Positions 26,524 through 35,730 of a stretch of DNA of 64,000 nt are shown piece after piece. A program made the position numbers and the translations under genes. The stretch spans positions 62,001-126,000 of the forward strand of contig NZ_BHVX01000011.1 of the NCBI RefSeq assembly GCF_003851545.1, read 5' to 3'. The stretch is from Ralstonia sp. SET104 (GTDB lineage: Bacteria; Pseudomonadota; Gammaproteobacteria; Burkholderiales; Burkholderiaceae). A model generated the notes under the pieces. The model had not been told where the DNA came from. It was given only the letters and a program-made list of their open reading frames with translations, and made no database searches. Each line of letters begins with the position of its first letter. The stretch's first letter is position 1.

Positions 26524-29500
26524 ATGAATGCCCCTCTGAACGACGCGCTACGCCGCGCGCTCGAAACCGTTTCCCTGGACGACAAGTACACGCTCGAGCG
26601 TGGCCGCATCTATATCAGCGGCACGCAGGCGCTTGTTCGTCTGCCGATGCTGCAGCAGGAGCGCGACCGCGCTGCAGGGCTGAATACGGCGGGCTTCATC
26701 TCCGGCTACCGCGGCTCGCCGCTGGGGGCGCTGGACCAGGCCTTGTGGAAGGCCAAGAAGCACCTGGCCGGGCACAACATCGTCTTCCAGGCGGGGCTCA
26801 ATGAAGACCTGGCCGCCACGGCGGTCTGGGGCTCGCAGCAGGTCAATCTGTATCCGAACGCCAAGTTCAGCGGCGTGTACGGCATGTGGTACGGCAAGGG
26901 TCCGGGTGTTGACCGCACCATCGACGTATTCAAGCACGCCAACTCGGCGGGTTCGTCCGCGCATGGCGGGGTGCTGGTGCTGGCAGGCGACGACCACGCC
27001 GCCAAGTCATCCACGCTGGCGCACCAGTCGGAACACGTCTTCAAGGCGGCCGGCATTCCGGTGCTGTATCCGTCCAATGTGCAGGAATACCTCGACTACG
27101 GCCTGCACGGCTGGGCGATGAGCCGCTACTCCGGCCTGTGGGTGTCGATGAAGTGCGTGACGGACGTGGTGGAATCATCCGCTTCGGTGGATGTCGACCC
27201 GCACCGCGCCGAGATCATCCTGCCCGAAGATTTCATCATGCCGCAGGGCGGTCTGAACATCCGCTGGCCCGACCCGCCGCTGGTGCAGGAAGCCCGCCTG
27301 CTCGACTACAAGTGGTATGCCGGCCTGTCGTACGTGCGTGCCAACAAGCTCGACCGCGTGGTGATGGACTCGCCTCAGGCGCGCTTCGGCATCATGACCG
27401 CGGGCAAGGCGTACCTGGACGTGCGTCAGGCGCTGGTCGACCTGGGCCTGGATGAAGACACCTGCCGCCGCATCGGCATCCGCCTGTACAAGGTGGGCTG
27501 CGTGTGGCCGCTCGAAGCGCACGGCGCGCGTGCCTTTGCCGAGGGGCTGCAAGAGATTCTGGTGGTGGAAGAGAAGCGCCAGATTCTTGAGTACCAACTG
27601 AAGGAAGAGCTGTACAACTACCGCGACGACGTGCGCCCGCGCGTGTACGGCAAGTTTGATGAGCGCGACAATGCCGGCGGCGAATGGTCGGTGCCGATGG
27701 CCAACTGGCTGCTGCCGGCGCACTACGAGCTGTCGCCTGCGCTGATCGCCCGCGCCATCGCCACGCGTCTGGAGAAGTTCGAGCTGCCGTCGGATGTGCG
27801 CGCGCGCATTGCCTCGCGCATCGCCATCATCGACGCCAAAGAGAAGGCGCTGGCCAAGCCGCGCATCACCGCCGAGCGCAAGCCGTGGTTCTGCTCGGGC
27901 TGCCCGCACAATACGTCGACCAACGTGCCGGAAGGCTCGCGCGCGCTGGCCGGCATCGGCTGCCATTACATGACCGTGTGGATGGACCGCCGCACCGACA
28001 CCTTCAGCCAGATGGGCGGCGAAGGCGTGGCATGGATCGGCCAGATGCCGTTCTCGGGCGATCAGCACGTGTTCGCCAACCTGGGCGACGGCACGTACTA
28101 CCACTCGGGCCTGCTGGCGATTCGCGCCTCCATCGCGGCCAAGGTGAACATCACCTACAAGATCCTCTACAACGACGCGGTGGCCATGACCGGCGGCCAG
28201 CCGGTGGACGGCCCGCTCTCGGTGCCGCAGATTGCCGCGCAGGTGTATGCCGAGGGCACGTCTCGTATCGTCATCGTGACGGACGAGCCCGAGAAGTACA
28301 ACGCGGCGATCAAGCTGCCCGAAGGCGTGACCGTGCACCACCGCGATCGCCTGGATGCGATTCAGCGCGAGCTGCGCGAAGTGCAAGGCACCAGCGTGCT
28401 GATCTACGACCAGACCTGCGCCACGGAAAAGCGCCGCCGCCGCAAGCGCGGCACGATGGCCGACCCCGCACGCCGCGCATTCATCAACGATGCAGTGTGC
28501 GAAGGGTGCGGCGATTGCTCGGTCAAATCGAATTGCTTATCCGTTGAGCCACTGGACACGGAGCTGGGCACCAAGCGCAAGATCAACCAATCGTCGTGCA
28601 ACAAGGACTTTTCGTGCGTGAACGGCTTCTGCCCGAGTTTTGTGACGGCCGAAGGCGCACAGGTACGCAAGCCGGAATCGCGCGGCGTGTCGATGAGTGA
28701 TCTGCCGCTGCTGCCGTACCCGGAGCTGCCCGCCATCCAACGTGCCTACGGCGTGCTGGTGACCGGCGTGGGCGGCACGGGTGTGGTGACCATCGGTGGG
28801 CTGCTTGGCATGGCCGCGCACATCGAAGGCAAGGGCGTGACCGTGCTCGACATGGCGGGCCTGGCGCAGAAAGGCGGTGCGGTGCTCTCGCACGTGCAGA
28901 TCGGTGAGCGTCCGGATTCCATTCACGCCACGCGCATCGCCATGGGCGAGGCAGATCTGGTGATCGGTTGCGATGCGATCGTCTCGGCGTCGGACGAAGT
29001 GCTGTCGAAGGTGCAGCACGGCCAGACGCGCGCCATCGTCAACAGCACCGCATCGCCCACGGCTGACTTCATCAAGAATCCGAACTGGCGCTTTCCGGGC
29101 AGTTCGGCCGAGGCCGACATCCGCGCCGCCATCGGCGATGCCTGCGCATTTGAAGACGCCAACACGCTGGCTGTGCGCCTGCTGGGCGATGCGATCTACA
29201 CCAACCCGCTGGTATTGGGCTTTGCGTGGCAGAAGGGCTGGCTTCCGCTGACGCACGACGCGATCCTGCGCGCCATCGAACTCAACGGCGTGGCGGTCGA
29301 GAAGAACAAGACGGCGTTCGAATGGGGCCGCCACCTCGCGCAAGACCGCGACGCCGTGCTCAAGCTGGCAGATGACGCCCCGCGTGCGAAGGCCGACGTG
29401 ATTGCCATGCCCTCGCTGGACACGCTCATCGCCCGCCGCGTCGATCTGTTGGGCGCGTACCAGAATGCTGCCTATGCTGCGGAATTCCGCGCGGTGGTGG

Positions 29501-30084
29501 AGCGTGTGCGTGCGGCGGAAACGGCAGTCGTCGGCGCCAACCAACCGCTGGCACTGACCGAAGCCGTGGTGCGCAACCTGTCCAAGCTCATGGCGTACAA
29601 GGACGAATACGAAGTCGCCCGCCTGTACACCGACCCGGCCTTCCTCGACAAGCTGCGCGCGCAGTTTGAAGGCGAACCCGGCCGCGACTACCAGCTCAAC
29701 TTCTGGCTTGCCCCGCCCATGACGGCCAAGCGCGACGAAAAGGGCCACCTGATCAAGCAGCGCTTCGGCCCGAACACCATGCGCATCTTCAAGCTGCTGG
29801 CCAAGCTCAAGGGCCTGCGCGGCACGGCGCTCGACATCTTCGGCAAGACCGAAGAGCGCCGCACCGAGCGTGCCCTGATCGGCGAATACCGTGCGCTGGT
29901 GGATGAACTGGTGAAGGGGTTGAATGCGCAGAAGCTGCCGCAAGCGGTGGAGCTGGCGCGCCTGCCGGAAGACATCCGCGGCTTTGGTCATGTAAAGGAG
30001 GCCAATCTGGCCGCCGCACGCATCCGCTGGAACAAGCTGCTTGCGCAGTGGCGTGATCCGGCGGCGGCGCAGCGGGCCGCGTGA
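26524..30084 (+). CDS. Fused indolepyruvate ferredoxin oxidoreductase
   Basis: A 1186-residue single-chain version of the alpha/beta enzyme that oxidatively decarboxylates aryl-pyruvates (indole-, phenyl- or hydroxyphenylpyruvate) to acyl-CoA. Order: pyrimidine-binding and linker regions (~20-450), thiamine diphosphate domain with FANLGDGTYYHSGLLAIR and the metal-binding NDAVAMTGGQ (~520-570), a cysteine-rich segment CEGCGDCSVKSNC (~655-670), then the gamma domain (VTGVGGTGVVTIGGLLG, ~745). The last ~300 residues include the DUF6537 region found in aerobic proteobacterial forms. No ferredoxin is adjacent. With hpd at 6.6 kb it suggests several aromatic amino-acid routes. Confidence 0.9.
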   Translation: MNAPLNDALRRALETVSLDDKYTLERGRIYISGTQALVRLPMLQQERDRAAGLNTAGFISGYRGSPLGALDQALWKAKKHLAGHNIVFQAGLNEDLAATAVWGSQQVNLYPNAKFSGVYGMWYGKGPGVDRTIDVFKHANSAGSSAHGGVLVLAGDDHAAKSSTLAHQSEHVFKAAGIPVLYPSNVQEYLDYGLHGWAMSRYSGLWVSMKCVTDVVESSASVDVDPHRAEIILPEDFIMPQGGLNIRWPDPPLVQEARLLDYKWYAGLSYVRANKLDRVVMDSPQARFGIMTAGKAYLDVRQALVDLGLDEDTCRRIGIRLYKVGCVWPLEAHGARAFAEGLQEILVVEEKRQILEYQLKEELYNYRDDVRPRVYGKFDERDNAGGEWSVPMANWLLPAHYELSPALIARAIATRLEKFELPSDVRARIASRIAIIDAKEKALAKPRITAERKPWFCSGCPHNTSTNVPEGSRALAGIGCHYMTVWMDRRTDTFSQMGGEGVAWIGQMPFSGDQHVFANLGDGTYYHSGLLAIRASIAAKVNITYKILYNDAVAMTGGQPVDGPLSVPQIAAQVYAEGTSRIVIVTDEPEKYNAAIKLPEGVTVHHRDRLDAIQRELREVQGTSVLIYDQTCATEKRRRRKRGTMADPARRAFINDAVCEGCGDCSVKSNCLSVEPLDTELGTKRKINQSSCNKDFSCVNGFCPSFVTAEGAQVRKPESRGVSMSDLPLLPYPELPAIQRAYGVLVTGVGGTGVVTIGGLLGMAAHIEGKGVTVLDMAGLAQKGGAVLSHVQIGERPDSIHATRIAMGEADLVIGCDAIVSASDEVLSKVQHGQTRAIVNSTASPTADFIKNPNWRFPGSSAEADIRAAIGDACAFEDANTLAVRLLGDAIYTNPLVLGFAWQKGWLPLTHDAILRAIELNGVAVEKNKTAFEWGRHLAQDRDAVLKLADDAPRAKADVIAMPSLDTLIARRVDLLGAYQNAAYAAEFRAVVERVRAAETAVVGANQPLALTEAVVRNLSKLMAYKDEYEVARLYTDPAFLDKLRAQFEGEPGRDYQLNFWLAPPMTAKRDEKGHLIKQRFGPNTMRIFKLLAKLKGLRGTALDIFGKTEERRTERALIGEYRALVDELVKGLNAQKLPQAVELARLPEDIRGFGHVKEANLAAARIRWNKLLAQWRDPAAAQRAA

Positions 30085-30115
30085 TGCATTGATGGTCGGG
30101 AAAATGCAGAAAGGG

Positions 30116-30143
30116 AACCGGAGGCTTTGGCCTCCGGTTTTTT
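30116..30143 (+). terminator. Intrinsic terminator after the oxidoreductase
   Basis: AACCGGAGGC-TTTG-GCCTCCGGTT followed by TTTT. The stem is symmetric with A-rich left flank, so it may also stop the LOTUS gene that converges on it. Confidence 0.88.
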
Positions 30144-30170
30144 GTTGGGTAATTCCTACCCAAACCGGAC

Positions 30171-31073
30171 CTACCGATCGCGCACCTTGAACCACGCCGC
30201 CCGCCGAGCGTTCTCATCGGCGCGGTATTCCAGATCAAATCGCCGGGATTCATTCAGAACGTGTCGCCAGGACTTGCAACCGTAGCTGTCCGGTGTCAGC
30301 CCCGGATGCTTGCGATGGATCAGAGCGATCGCATGGTCGAGCCGTGTCCACCCGCGCTCGCCAGCATTCAGCGCTGCTGCTTCGCGCAGCGCACCGACAA
30401 TCTCGGCCTCCGCCCACCGCGTCGTTGCGACAGGCTCCGCGCCGTCGTTAAAACATCCCGAAAGCCCCGGTGCTTGCATGAAGGCCGCAGCGGCGATTCT
30501 GGCCGCGTCCACGCCTTTCACCCATGCGCACAACTTCCCGTATTGGGTATCAATGCGAGCGTAGCAACCTTCGAGATAGTCGCAAGCAGCCGAACAGCCT
30601 TCGCACGTGTGGAGATCGAACCGGCTGCCAAAGTCATGCACGAGATCATTGCGTGCATCGACCAGATGCCTCAGCTCCGCTTTTGTCCGGGCATAGTCTT
30701 CGGCAGATAGCCGCATCGTACTGCGATAGCCGAACGCGGGCGATCCGATCAAAGGTGAGGCATCGTCGATGCGTGTATGCGGCGCTTCGCTGGTTGTAAA
30801 GAAAGACCGCAGGAGAACGTCGATCTGGTAACCAAGCGGCTTGGTCGCGTGTTCTTTGACGCGCTGCACACGAATTCTTTCCAACGCGTATGCAGGCCCC
30901 GAAAGCTGGTGATGTGCAACCAGATACTTGATCAGCGTTTCGTATTGCTGGAGCCGAAGCAGGCAGCGGCCGACCAGGCGTTGGACTTCGTGTTGCAAGT
31001 CCGGTGCATCGTGCTGGCTCGGCGGGGAGCGAGGCCCACTGGTGATGAGCGCAGCCTCGGTCGATAGAACCAT
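30171..31073 (-). CDS. LOTUS (OST-HTH) domain protein under a C4-like antisense RNA
   Basis: A 300-residue cytoplasmic protein. The last ~65 residues (GWTRLDHAIALIHRKHPGLTPDSYGCKSWRHVLNES...) fit an OST-HTH/LOTUS winged helix, a fold that in other proteins binds RNA. The first ~200 residues are helical, with HLVDARNDLVHDFG resembling the RNase-toxin-antitoxin HEPN/MNT-type Rx4-6H neighbourhood (RNDLVH), so a HEPN-like half is possible but unproven. The ATG at 31073 has GAGGA seven bases upstream. It stands alone between a terminator and a C4-like RNA. Target and role are unknown; the context suggests a phage-derived or defence gene. Confidence 0.65.
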   Translation of the reverse strand: MVLSTEAALITSGPRSPPSQHDAPDLQHEVQRLVGRCLLRLQQYETLIKYLVAHHQLSGPAYALERIRVQRVKEHATKPLGYQIDVLLRSFFTTSEAPHTRIDDASPLIGSPAFGYRSTMRLSAEDYARTKAELRHLVDARNDLVHDFGSRFDLHTCEGCSAACDYLEGCYARIDTQYGKLCAWVKGVDAARIAAAAFMQAPGLSGCFNDGAEPVATTRWAEAEIVGALREAAALNAGERGWTRLDHAIALIHRKHPGLTPDSYGCKSWRHVLNESRRFDLEYRADENARRAAWFKVRDR

Positions 31074-31109
31074 TGTCCTGTCCTCTGATGAATTGAGGAA
31101 CCACCCACC

Positions 31110-31215
31110 GCGAGGGGTGGGCGGGCACACGACAAGGGCGCAAACACCGATAAGACCAACCAAGAACCGGCAGGGCCGAAGCCCTCCCTGCCGAGGCCCG
31201 CCCATATAGGCGAAC
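31110..31215 (-). ncRNA. C4-like antisense RNA, copy 2
   Basis: Read leftwards the sequence shows the C4 pattern: outer 8-bp stem TGGGCGGG/CCCGCCCA (31204-31197 with 31125-31118), an inner hairpin AGGGC-TTCG-GCCCT, and the usual GCCGGTTCTTGG and CTTGTCGTGTGCCC stretches. Upstream the minus strand carries TTAAGA-N18-TTATGG, a weak promoter-like pair. Just downstream TTCCTC (about 31102-31096) can pair with the ribosome site GAGGA(C) of the LOTUS gene, and CCTTGTC inside the RNA can pair, with one bulge, with GACAATGG around its start codon. The antisense pairing is weaker than in copy 1. Family assignment is from memory of the C4 consensus. Confidence 0.68.
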
Positions 31216-31557
31216 GACAGCACGCAAGGGCCATAACGGCACTCACGGGTAAAGTCTTAATTCGGGTTTTGCGCTCCCGGCTCACGCTTTTTTTGCGCGA
31301 GCCCGGGGAGTCTAACGTTTGCCGGCAGGCAGGGGCAAGGCGGGCGCTGGGCTCTGCACAAAAATTGGTCTTCGCAGTGACGATCCCGATGGCAGTTCCG
31401 CTTATTGGACGCCCGGACCAGATTATGGGGCGACAGGCGAAGCTCTTCTGATGAAGATCAGATTCATTCGTTCTCTGATCTAAATTCAGAAATCTGTCGG
31501 CGCCGCCGTCGGCGCAGGCGGCATGCTGACAGCTCACTCGGCTTGCGCGCCGGAGAC
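31216..31557. other. Gene-free stretch between the C4-like RNA and sbcB
   Basis: No gene is supportable. It should hold the promoter of the C4-LOTUS transcript and the end of sbcB. A perfect 8-bp inverted repeat AGATCAGA-N11-TCTGATCT lies at 31455-31481; it is not followed by a T-run, so it may be an operator or the edge of a mobile segment. Confidence 0.4.
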
Positions 31558-32997
31558 TCACTCCGGCGCAACCATCTCAGCGTAGTCATGCAGCGCCGCA
31601 AGAATGCGCTCGGCACGAGCATCGCCGCGCTCGGCAGCTTCAGCACCGAGTTGGTCGATGCGCTCCATATACGCATCCAGCGTCAGATAGCCGCCGCTGC
31701 CCTCGAACAGGCGCTCGGCGCGCAGTTGCTCCCACTGCTCGTATTCCTCTTCGCTCAACGTGTCAGGAAAGTTGCGCGCGCGGTAGTGAAACAGCAGTTC
31801 GGGCAGCCGTGCATCCGCGAAATCCGGGTGCAGTTGTGCGAGCTGCTCGCCGCTGAGCGTGCGCAACTCGTTGAGCGTGCGGCGGTCCTCATTACCAACG
31901 AAGCCGCCGTAGAGGTTCTGGTCCACATCCTCAATCGGCTCCAGATCACGGGCGTAGACCTGGCGCCACGTTTCTCGCATATCCGGCGCAGTCTGCGCGA
32001 TAGCGGCGTGGCGCTCGATGGTGGCAAAGTCGATACCCCAGCGCTGCGCCTGCGCAGGCTGCAGCGTCTTCATGTTGCTGATGACGATGGGCGACTTGTT
32101 GATGTGGATCGATTTGATGGGCAAACGCGTGGTGCCTTCGGCCAGATCGGCGGTGCGCGTGAACATGCGCTCTCGGATCGTGGCGACGTCCATGTGGAAC
32201 AGCTCGGACGGATCGAACGCCAAGTCCCACACGATCAGCTCGTTCTTGTTGGTCGGGTGTCCGCCCAGCGGCCAGACCACGGCCATGCAGCCGCGCTCCA
32301 CACCGTACATGCCAGAGATATGCAGCAGCGGCCGTGGCGCATCGCCAATCTCGGCCACTACGCGGTCTTTCTTGCGCAGCGCCAGGCAGAAGTCGAACAG
32401 GCGCGGCTGCGCGTTGCGAATCAGGCGTGCCAGCGCAATCGTCGCGCGCACGTCGGACACCGCATCGTGCGCGGCCTCATGCACCAGGCCGTTGGCCTTG
32501 GACAGATGCTCCAGCTTGAAGCTCGGCTTGCCGTCTTCGTGTGTCGGCCACTGGATACCTTCGGGGCGCAGCGCCCATGTGGTGCGCACCACGTCCAACA
32601 AGTCCCACCGCCCGCATTCGTTCTGCCACTCGCGGGCGTACGGGTCGATCAGGTTGCGCCAGAACAGGTGGCGCGTGATCTCGTCATCAAAGCGGATGGT
32701 GTTGTAGCCCACGCCAATGGTGCCGGGGGTGCCCAGCTCGCGCTCGATGGCCTGCGCGAAGCGGTATTCGGGGATGCCCTGCTTGGCGCACTGCTGTGGC
32801 GTGATGCCGGTGATGAGGCACGACACCGGATCGGGCAGCCAGTCGTTGGAGGGCTGGCAGAACAGCTCGACCGGCTCGCCGATCTCGTTGAGTTCGGCAT
32901 CGGTGCGGATACTCGCAAACTGCGCCGGGCGATCGCGGCGCGGCACGGCGCCAAAGGTTTCGTAGTCGTGCCAGAGGAAGGTCTGGGTGACGGGCAA
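31558..32997 (-). CDS. sbcB: Exodeoxyribonuclease I
   Basis: A 479-residue 3'-5' single-strand DNA exonuclease used in mismatch and recombination repair. The N-terminal DEDD nuclease domain starts with the catalytic HDYETFG, has VGYNTIRFDDEITRHLFWRN and the closing AAHDAVSDVRATI (third and fourth acidic residues plus His). The SH3-like and C-terminal helical domains follow, making it full length. It is transcribed alone, divergent from the D-lactate dehydrogenase gene. Confidence 0.93.
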   Translation of the reverse strand: MPVTQTFLWHDYETFGAVPRRDRPAQFASIRTDAELNEIGEPVELFCQPSNDWLPDPVSCLITGITPQQCAKQGIPEYRFAQAIERELGTPGTIGVGYNTIRFDDEITRHLFWRNLIDPYAREWQNECGRWDLLDVVRTTWALRPEGIQWPTHEDGKPSFKLEHLSKANGLVHEAAHDAVSDVRATIALARLIRNAQPRLFDFCLALRKKDRVVAEIGDAPRPLLHISGMYGVERGCMAVVWPLGGHPTNKNELIVWDLAFDPSELFHMDVATIRERMFTRTADLAEGTTRLPIKSIHINKSPIVISNMKTLQPAQAQRWGIDFATIERHAAIAQTAPDMRETWRQVYARDLEPIEDVDQNLYGGFVGNEDRRTLNELRTLSGEQLAQLHPDFADARLPELLFHYRARNFPDTLSEEEYEQWEQLRAERLFEGSGGYLTLDAYMERIDQLGAEAAERGDARAERILAALHDYAEMVAPE

Positions 32998-33131
32998 GGC
33001 GTAACTCGCAGGAAAAGGCTGAAGATGCCGGCATGCTAACAGCCCTGCCGAGCCGGGCCGCGCAAACCCGACAGGAGCGGGAGTAAGCTAGCGCGATCGC
33101 CAGACTGGCTCCAAGCGCCCCGACCACCGCC

Positions 33132-34127
33132 ATGCGCATCCTTTTCTTCAGCAGCCACCGTTACGACGAAGACAGCTTCCGTGCCTCGCTTGCGCGCGGA
33201 GGCCACAGCTTCGACCTCGTCTTCCAGCGCGCGCACCTGGACGCGCAAACGGCACCGCTCGCTGCGGGCTTTGAAGTGGTGTGCCCGTTCGTGAACGACG
33301 CGCTCAACGCAGACGTGCTCACCGCGCTGGCTGCGGGCGGCACACGGTTGATCGCGCTGCGCTCGGCGGGCTTCAACCACGTCGATCTATCCGCCGCGCA
33401 GCGCCTGGGGCTGACAGTGGTGCGCGTGCCCGCGTATTCGCCGCACGCCGTGGCCGAACACGCGGTCGGCATGATCCTCACGCTCAACCGTCGCCTGCAC
33501 CGTGCCTGCAACCGCACGCGCGAAGGCGATTTCTCACTGGATGGTTTGCTCGGCTTTGATCTGGCCGGCAAAACGGTTGGCGTGGTCGGTACCGGGCAGA
33601 TCGGGCAGGTATTCGCGCGCATCATGGCCGGCTTCGGTTGCCAGTTGCTGGCGTTCGATCCGTTTCCACAGGCGTCGCTCACCGCGCTGGGCGTACGCTA
33701 CGTGCCGCTGCCCGAATTGCTGGCGCAAGCCGACATCGTCAGCCTGCACTGTCCGCTCACCGCCGATACGCATCACCTGATCGATGCCAGTGCGCTTGCC
33801 AGCATGAAAACCGGCGCGATGCTCATCAACACGAGCCGCGGCGGTCTGGTCGACAGCCCTGCGCTGATCGATGCGCTCAAGACCGGGCAGCTCGGTCACC
33901 TGGGGCTTGACGTGTATGAAGAAGAAGCTGACCTCTTCTTCGAAGACCGCTCCGCCGACGTGCTGCAAGACGACGTGCTGGCGCGGCTGCTGAGCTTTCC
34001 CAACGTCATCGTCACGGCGCATCAGGCGTTCTTCACGCGTGAGGCGCTGGCGGGCATTGCCGACACCACGCTCGCCAATGTTGCGGCGTGGGCAGCCGGC
34101 GCGCCCGTCAATGTGGTGAAGGCTTAA
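33132..34127 (+). CDS. ldhA: D-lactate dehydrogenase (2-hydroxyacid dehydrogenase)
   Basis: A 331-residue NAD-dependent enzyme converting pyruvate and D-lactate. The Rossmann motif [11 protein letters not shown] is at ~147, the arginine of the active site in NTSRGGLVD, and the catalytic Glu/His pair in [14 protein letters not shown] and VTAHQAFFT. The [11 protein letters not shown] stretch is specific to fermentative D-lactate dehydrogenases rather than other family members. It is a single gene; the HD-domain gene converges on it 12 bases away. Confidence 0.9.
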   Translation: MRILFFSSHRYDEDSFRASLARGGHSFDLVFQRAHLDAQTAPLAAGFEVVCPFVNDALNADVLTALAAGGTRLIALRSAGFNHVDLSAAQRLGLTVVRVPAYSPHAVAEHAVGMILTLNRRLHRACNRTREGDFSLDGLLGFDLAGKTVGVVGTGQIGQVFARIMAGFGCQLLAFDPFPQASLTALGVRYVPLPELLAQADIVSLHCPLTADTHHLIDASALASMKTGAMLINTSRGGLVDSPALIDALKTGQLGHLGLDVYEEEADLFFEDRSADVLQDDVLARLLSFPNVIVTAHQAFFTREALAGIADTTLANVAAWAAGAPVNVVKA

Positions 34128-34139
34128 TCACTCACCGCA

Positions 34140-34772
34140 TCACGCCGCTTCGGCTTTCGGCTGGGACAGCTCGGCCTCACCTTCCTTCACGTAGATGGAA
34201 TTGCGCGGCTTGGCCAGCACGCGGCGCACCATCGGTTCGAAGAACGAGAGCGGCAGGTTGTCGTAGTCGGCCATGAAGGCCGCGGCATCGTACTTGGCGC
34301 AGAACTCGGCGGTGCGCTCGAACAGCTCGGGCTGGCTGCGGTATTGCTCGCGCAGGTTGCGGTCCAGGCCGAGGTGGTGGAAGAAGTAGTAGCCCTGGAA
34401 GATGCCGTGCTTCTCGACCATCCACAGGTTTTCGGGGCTGACGAACGGCTTGAGGATGGCCGCGGCAATGTCCGGGTGGTTGAAGCTGCCCAGCGTGTCG
34501 CCAATGTCGTGCAGCAGCGCGCAGACCACGTATTCCTCGTCGCGGCCATCGCGGTGGGCAAGCGTGGCGGTCTGCAGCGAATGCGTGAGGCGGTCTACGG
34601 GGAAGCCGCCGCAATCGCCATCGAGCAGCTTCAGATGCGTGAGCACGCGGTCAGGCAGCGCGCGGGCGTAGGGCATGAACTCGGCCGAGATGGCGGCCCA
34701 GTCCTCGCGGGTGCCGTGCTCCATGTGAGAAAACGTCGCATGGGTTGCGCCGGGGGCAGTGTGTTGCGTCAT
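34140..34772 (-). CDS. HD-domain protein, PhnZ/inositol-oxygenase-like
   Basis: A 210-residue protein of the COG4341 type (predicted HD phosphohydrolases). Metal ligands seen: His in DRLTHSLQTA, HD in CALLHDIGD, His in FNHPDIAA or MVEKHG, and His in YYFFHHLG. Relatives with this layout (PhnZ, myo-inositol oxygenase) are di-iron oxygenases cleaving C-C or C-P bonds, so an oxygenase is as likely as a phosphohydrolase; the substrate is unknown. The ATG at 34772 has GGAG. It is divergent from a Crp/Fnr regulator. Confidence 0.7.
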   Translation of the reverse strand: MTQHTAPGATHATFSHMEHGTREDWAAISAEFMPYARALPDRVLTHLKLLDGDCGGFPVDRLTHSLQTATLAHRDGRDEEYVVCALLHDIGDTLGSFNHPDIAAAILKPFVSPENLWMVEKHGIFQGYYFFHHLGLDRNLREQYRSQPELFERTAEFCAKYDAAAFMADYDNLPLSFFEPMVRRVLAKPRNSIYVKEGEAELSQPKAEAA

Positions 34773-34878
34773 GGGGTGTCTCCTTCGTCGCCGGAATGGT
34801 CTCGTCGGTGCCGCGTCGTATTGAATGGCAGGTTGCACGGCTGGCTGGCCATTCTCTGCCGGGGCCTTGCACGCAGAC

Positions 34879-34894
34879 TGTCAAGCGTTTGACA
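34879..34894. promoter_or_regulatory. Operator-like palindrome between the HD gene and the Crp/Fnr regulator
   Basis: TGTCAA-GCGT-TTGACA is a perfect inverted repeat with 4-base spacer and 6-base arms, the dimension of Crp/Fnr-family sites. It abuts the likely ATG at 34895, so the neighbouring regulator may repress itself and act on the divergent HD gene. Confidence 0.55.
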
Positions 34895-35626
34895 ATGCGC
34901 CAACCGCCCTCGCCGCATCCTGCCGTCATGCCCGCAGACGCCTCCCATACCGCCCCTGCTCCCACGCCCGCGCAATTGGCGCAAGGCTGGCTGCGGGATG
35001 CCCCCGCCCACCTGCTGGCCGAGATCGCGCCCGCCGCACGCCTTATCACCTACCCCGACGGCGAATGCATCCACCCGCACGGCGGGCCGGCACAGGGCAT
35101 GTTCCTGATCGTGCGCGGCCGTGTGCGTATCAGCCGGACGACGGATGGCGGCAGCGAACTTGTCTACGGTGTGCTGCGCGCGGGCGAATGGTTTGGCGAG
35201 ATCGCGCTCATCGACGGCGGCGGCCGCACGCACAGCGCCCACGCGCAAGGGCCGACCACACTCATCCTGCTGGGTAGCGCGGCATTTGCGCGTGTGGTGT
35301 CCGTCTACCCGGCTGGCATGTGGGCGCTGATGCAGCAGCTCTGCCAGCGCATCCGCCTGATCTTCGACGAGTTCGAACACGCCAGCGAAATGCCTGCCGA
35401 TGCGCGCCTTGCGCAACGCCTGCTGCAACTCGCCCGCGCCGGCGATGGCCGCACCGTAGCCGCCAGCAATGAAGAACTGGGCCGCATGCTGGCACGCTCG
35501 CGGCAGACGATCTCCAAATATCTGCAGGCCTGGCAGCGCGCCGGCTGGGTCCGCTGCCATTACCGGACGGTCGAGATCGTCGACACGGCAGCGTTGCGGT
35601 TGCTGACCGGCGGCCACGCTCGCTGA
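34895..35626 (+). CDS. Crp/Fnr-family transcriptional regulator
   Basis: A 243-residue regulator: cyclic-nucleotide-binding fold (~35-150, with GMFLIVRGRVRIS and GEWFGEIALIDGGGRTHSA) and a helix-turn-helix near SNEELGRMLARSRQTISKYLQAW. The GEIALIDGGGRTHSA loop resembles true nucleotide-binding pockets, but there are no N-terminal cysteines for an oxygen-sensing cluster. The start could also be 34928; I chose 34895 because the palindrome ends there. Neighbouring HD oxygenase-like gene is a possible target. Confidence 0.8.
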   Translation: MRQPPSPHPAVMPADASHTAPAPTPAQLAQGWLRDAPAHLLAEIAPAARLITYPDGECIHPHGGPAQGMFLIVRGRVRISRTTDGGSELVYGVLRAGEWFGEIALIDGGGRTHSAHAQGPTTLILLGSAAFARVVSVYPAGMWALMQQLCQRIRLIFDEFEHASEMPADARLAQRLLQLARAGDGRTVAASNEELGRMLARSRQTISKYLQAWQRAGWVRCHYRTVEIVDTAALRLLTGGHAR

Positions 35627-35730
35627 GCAGGCCCTCCGCATGGGGCACGCGTGCACCGGCACGCGCCGATAGAATGTTTTTCCTGCTGCGCGCAGCTCTG
35701 TCTGCCTCGACCGCCTCCACCTCCACCTCC

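Noticed and set aside
27175-28386. 403-codon frame opposite the indolepyruvate oxidoreductase
   Set aside because: Entirely inside a well-supported gene, His/Arg/Ala-rich, no start signal.
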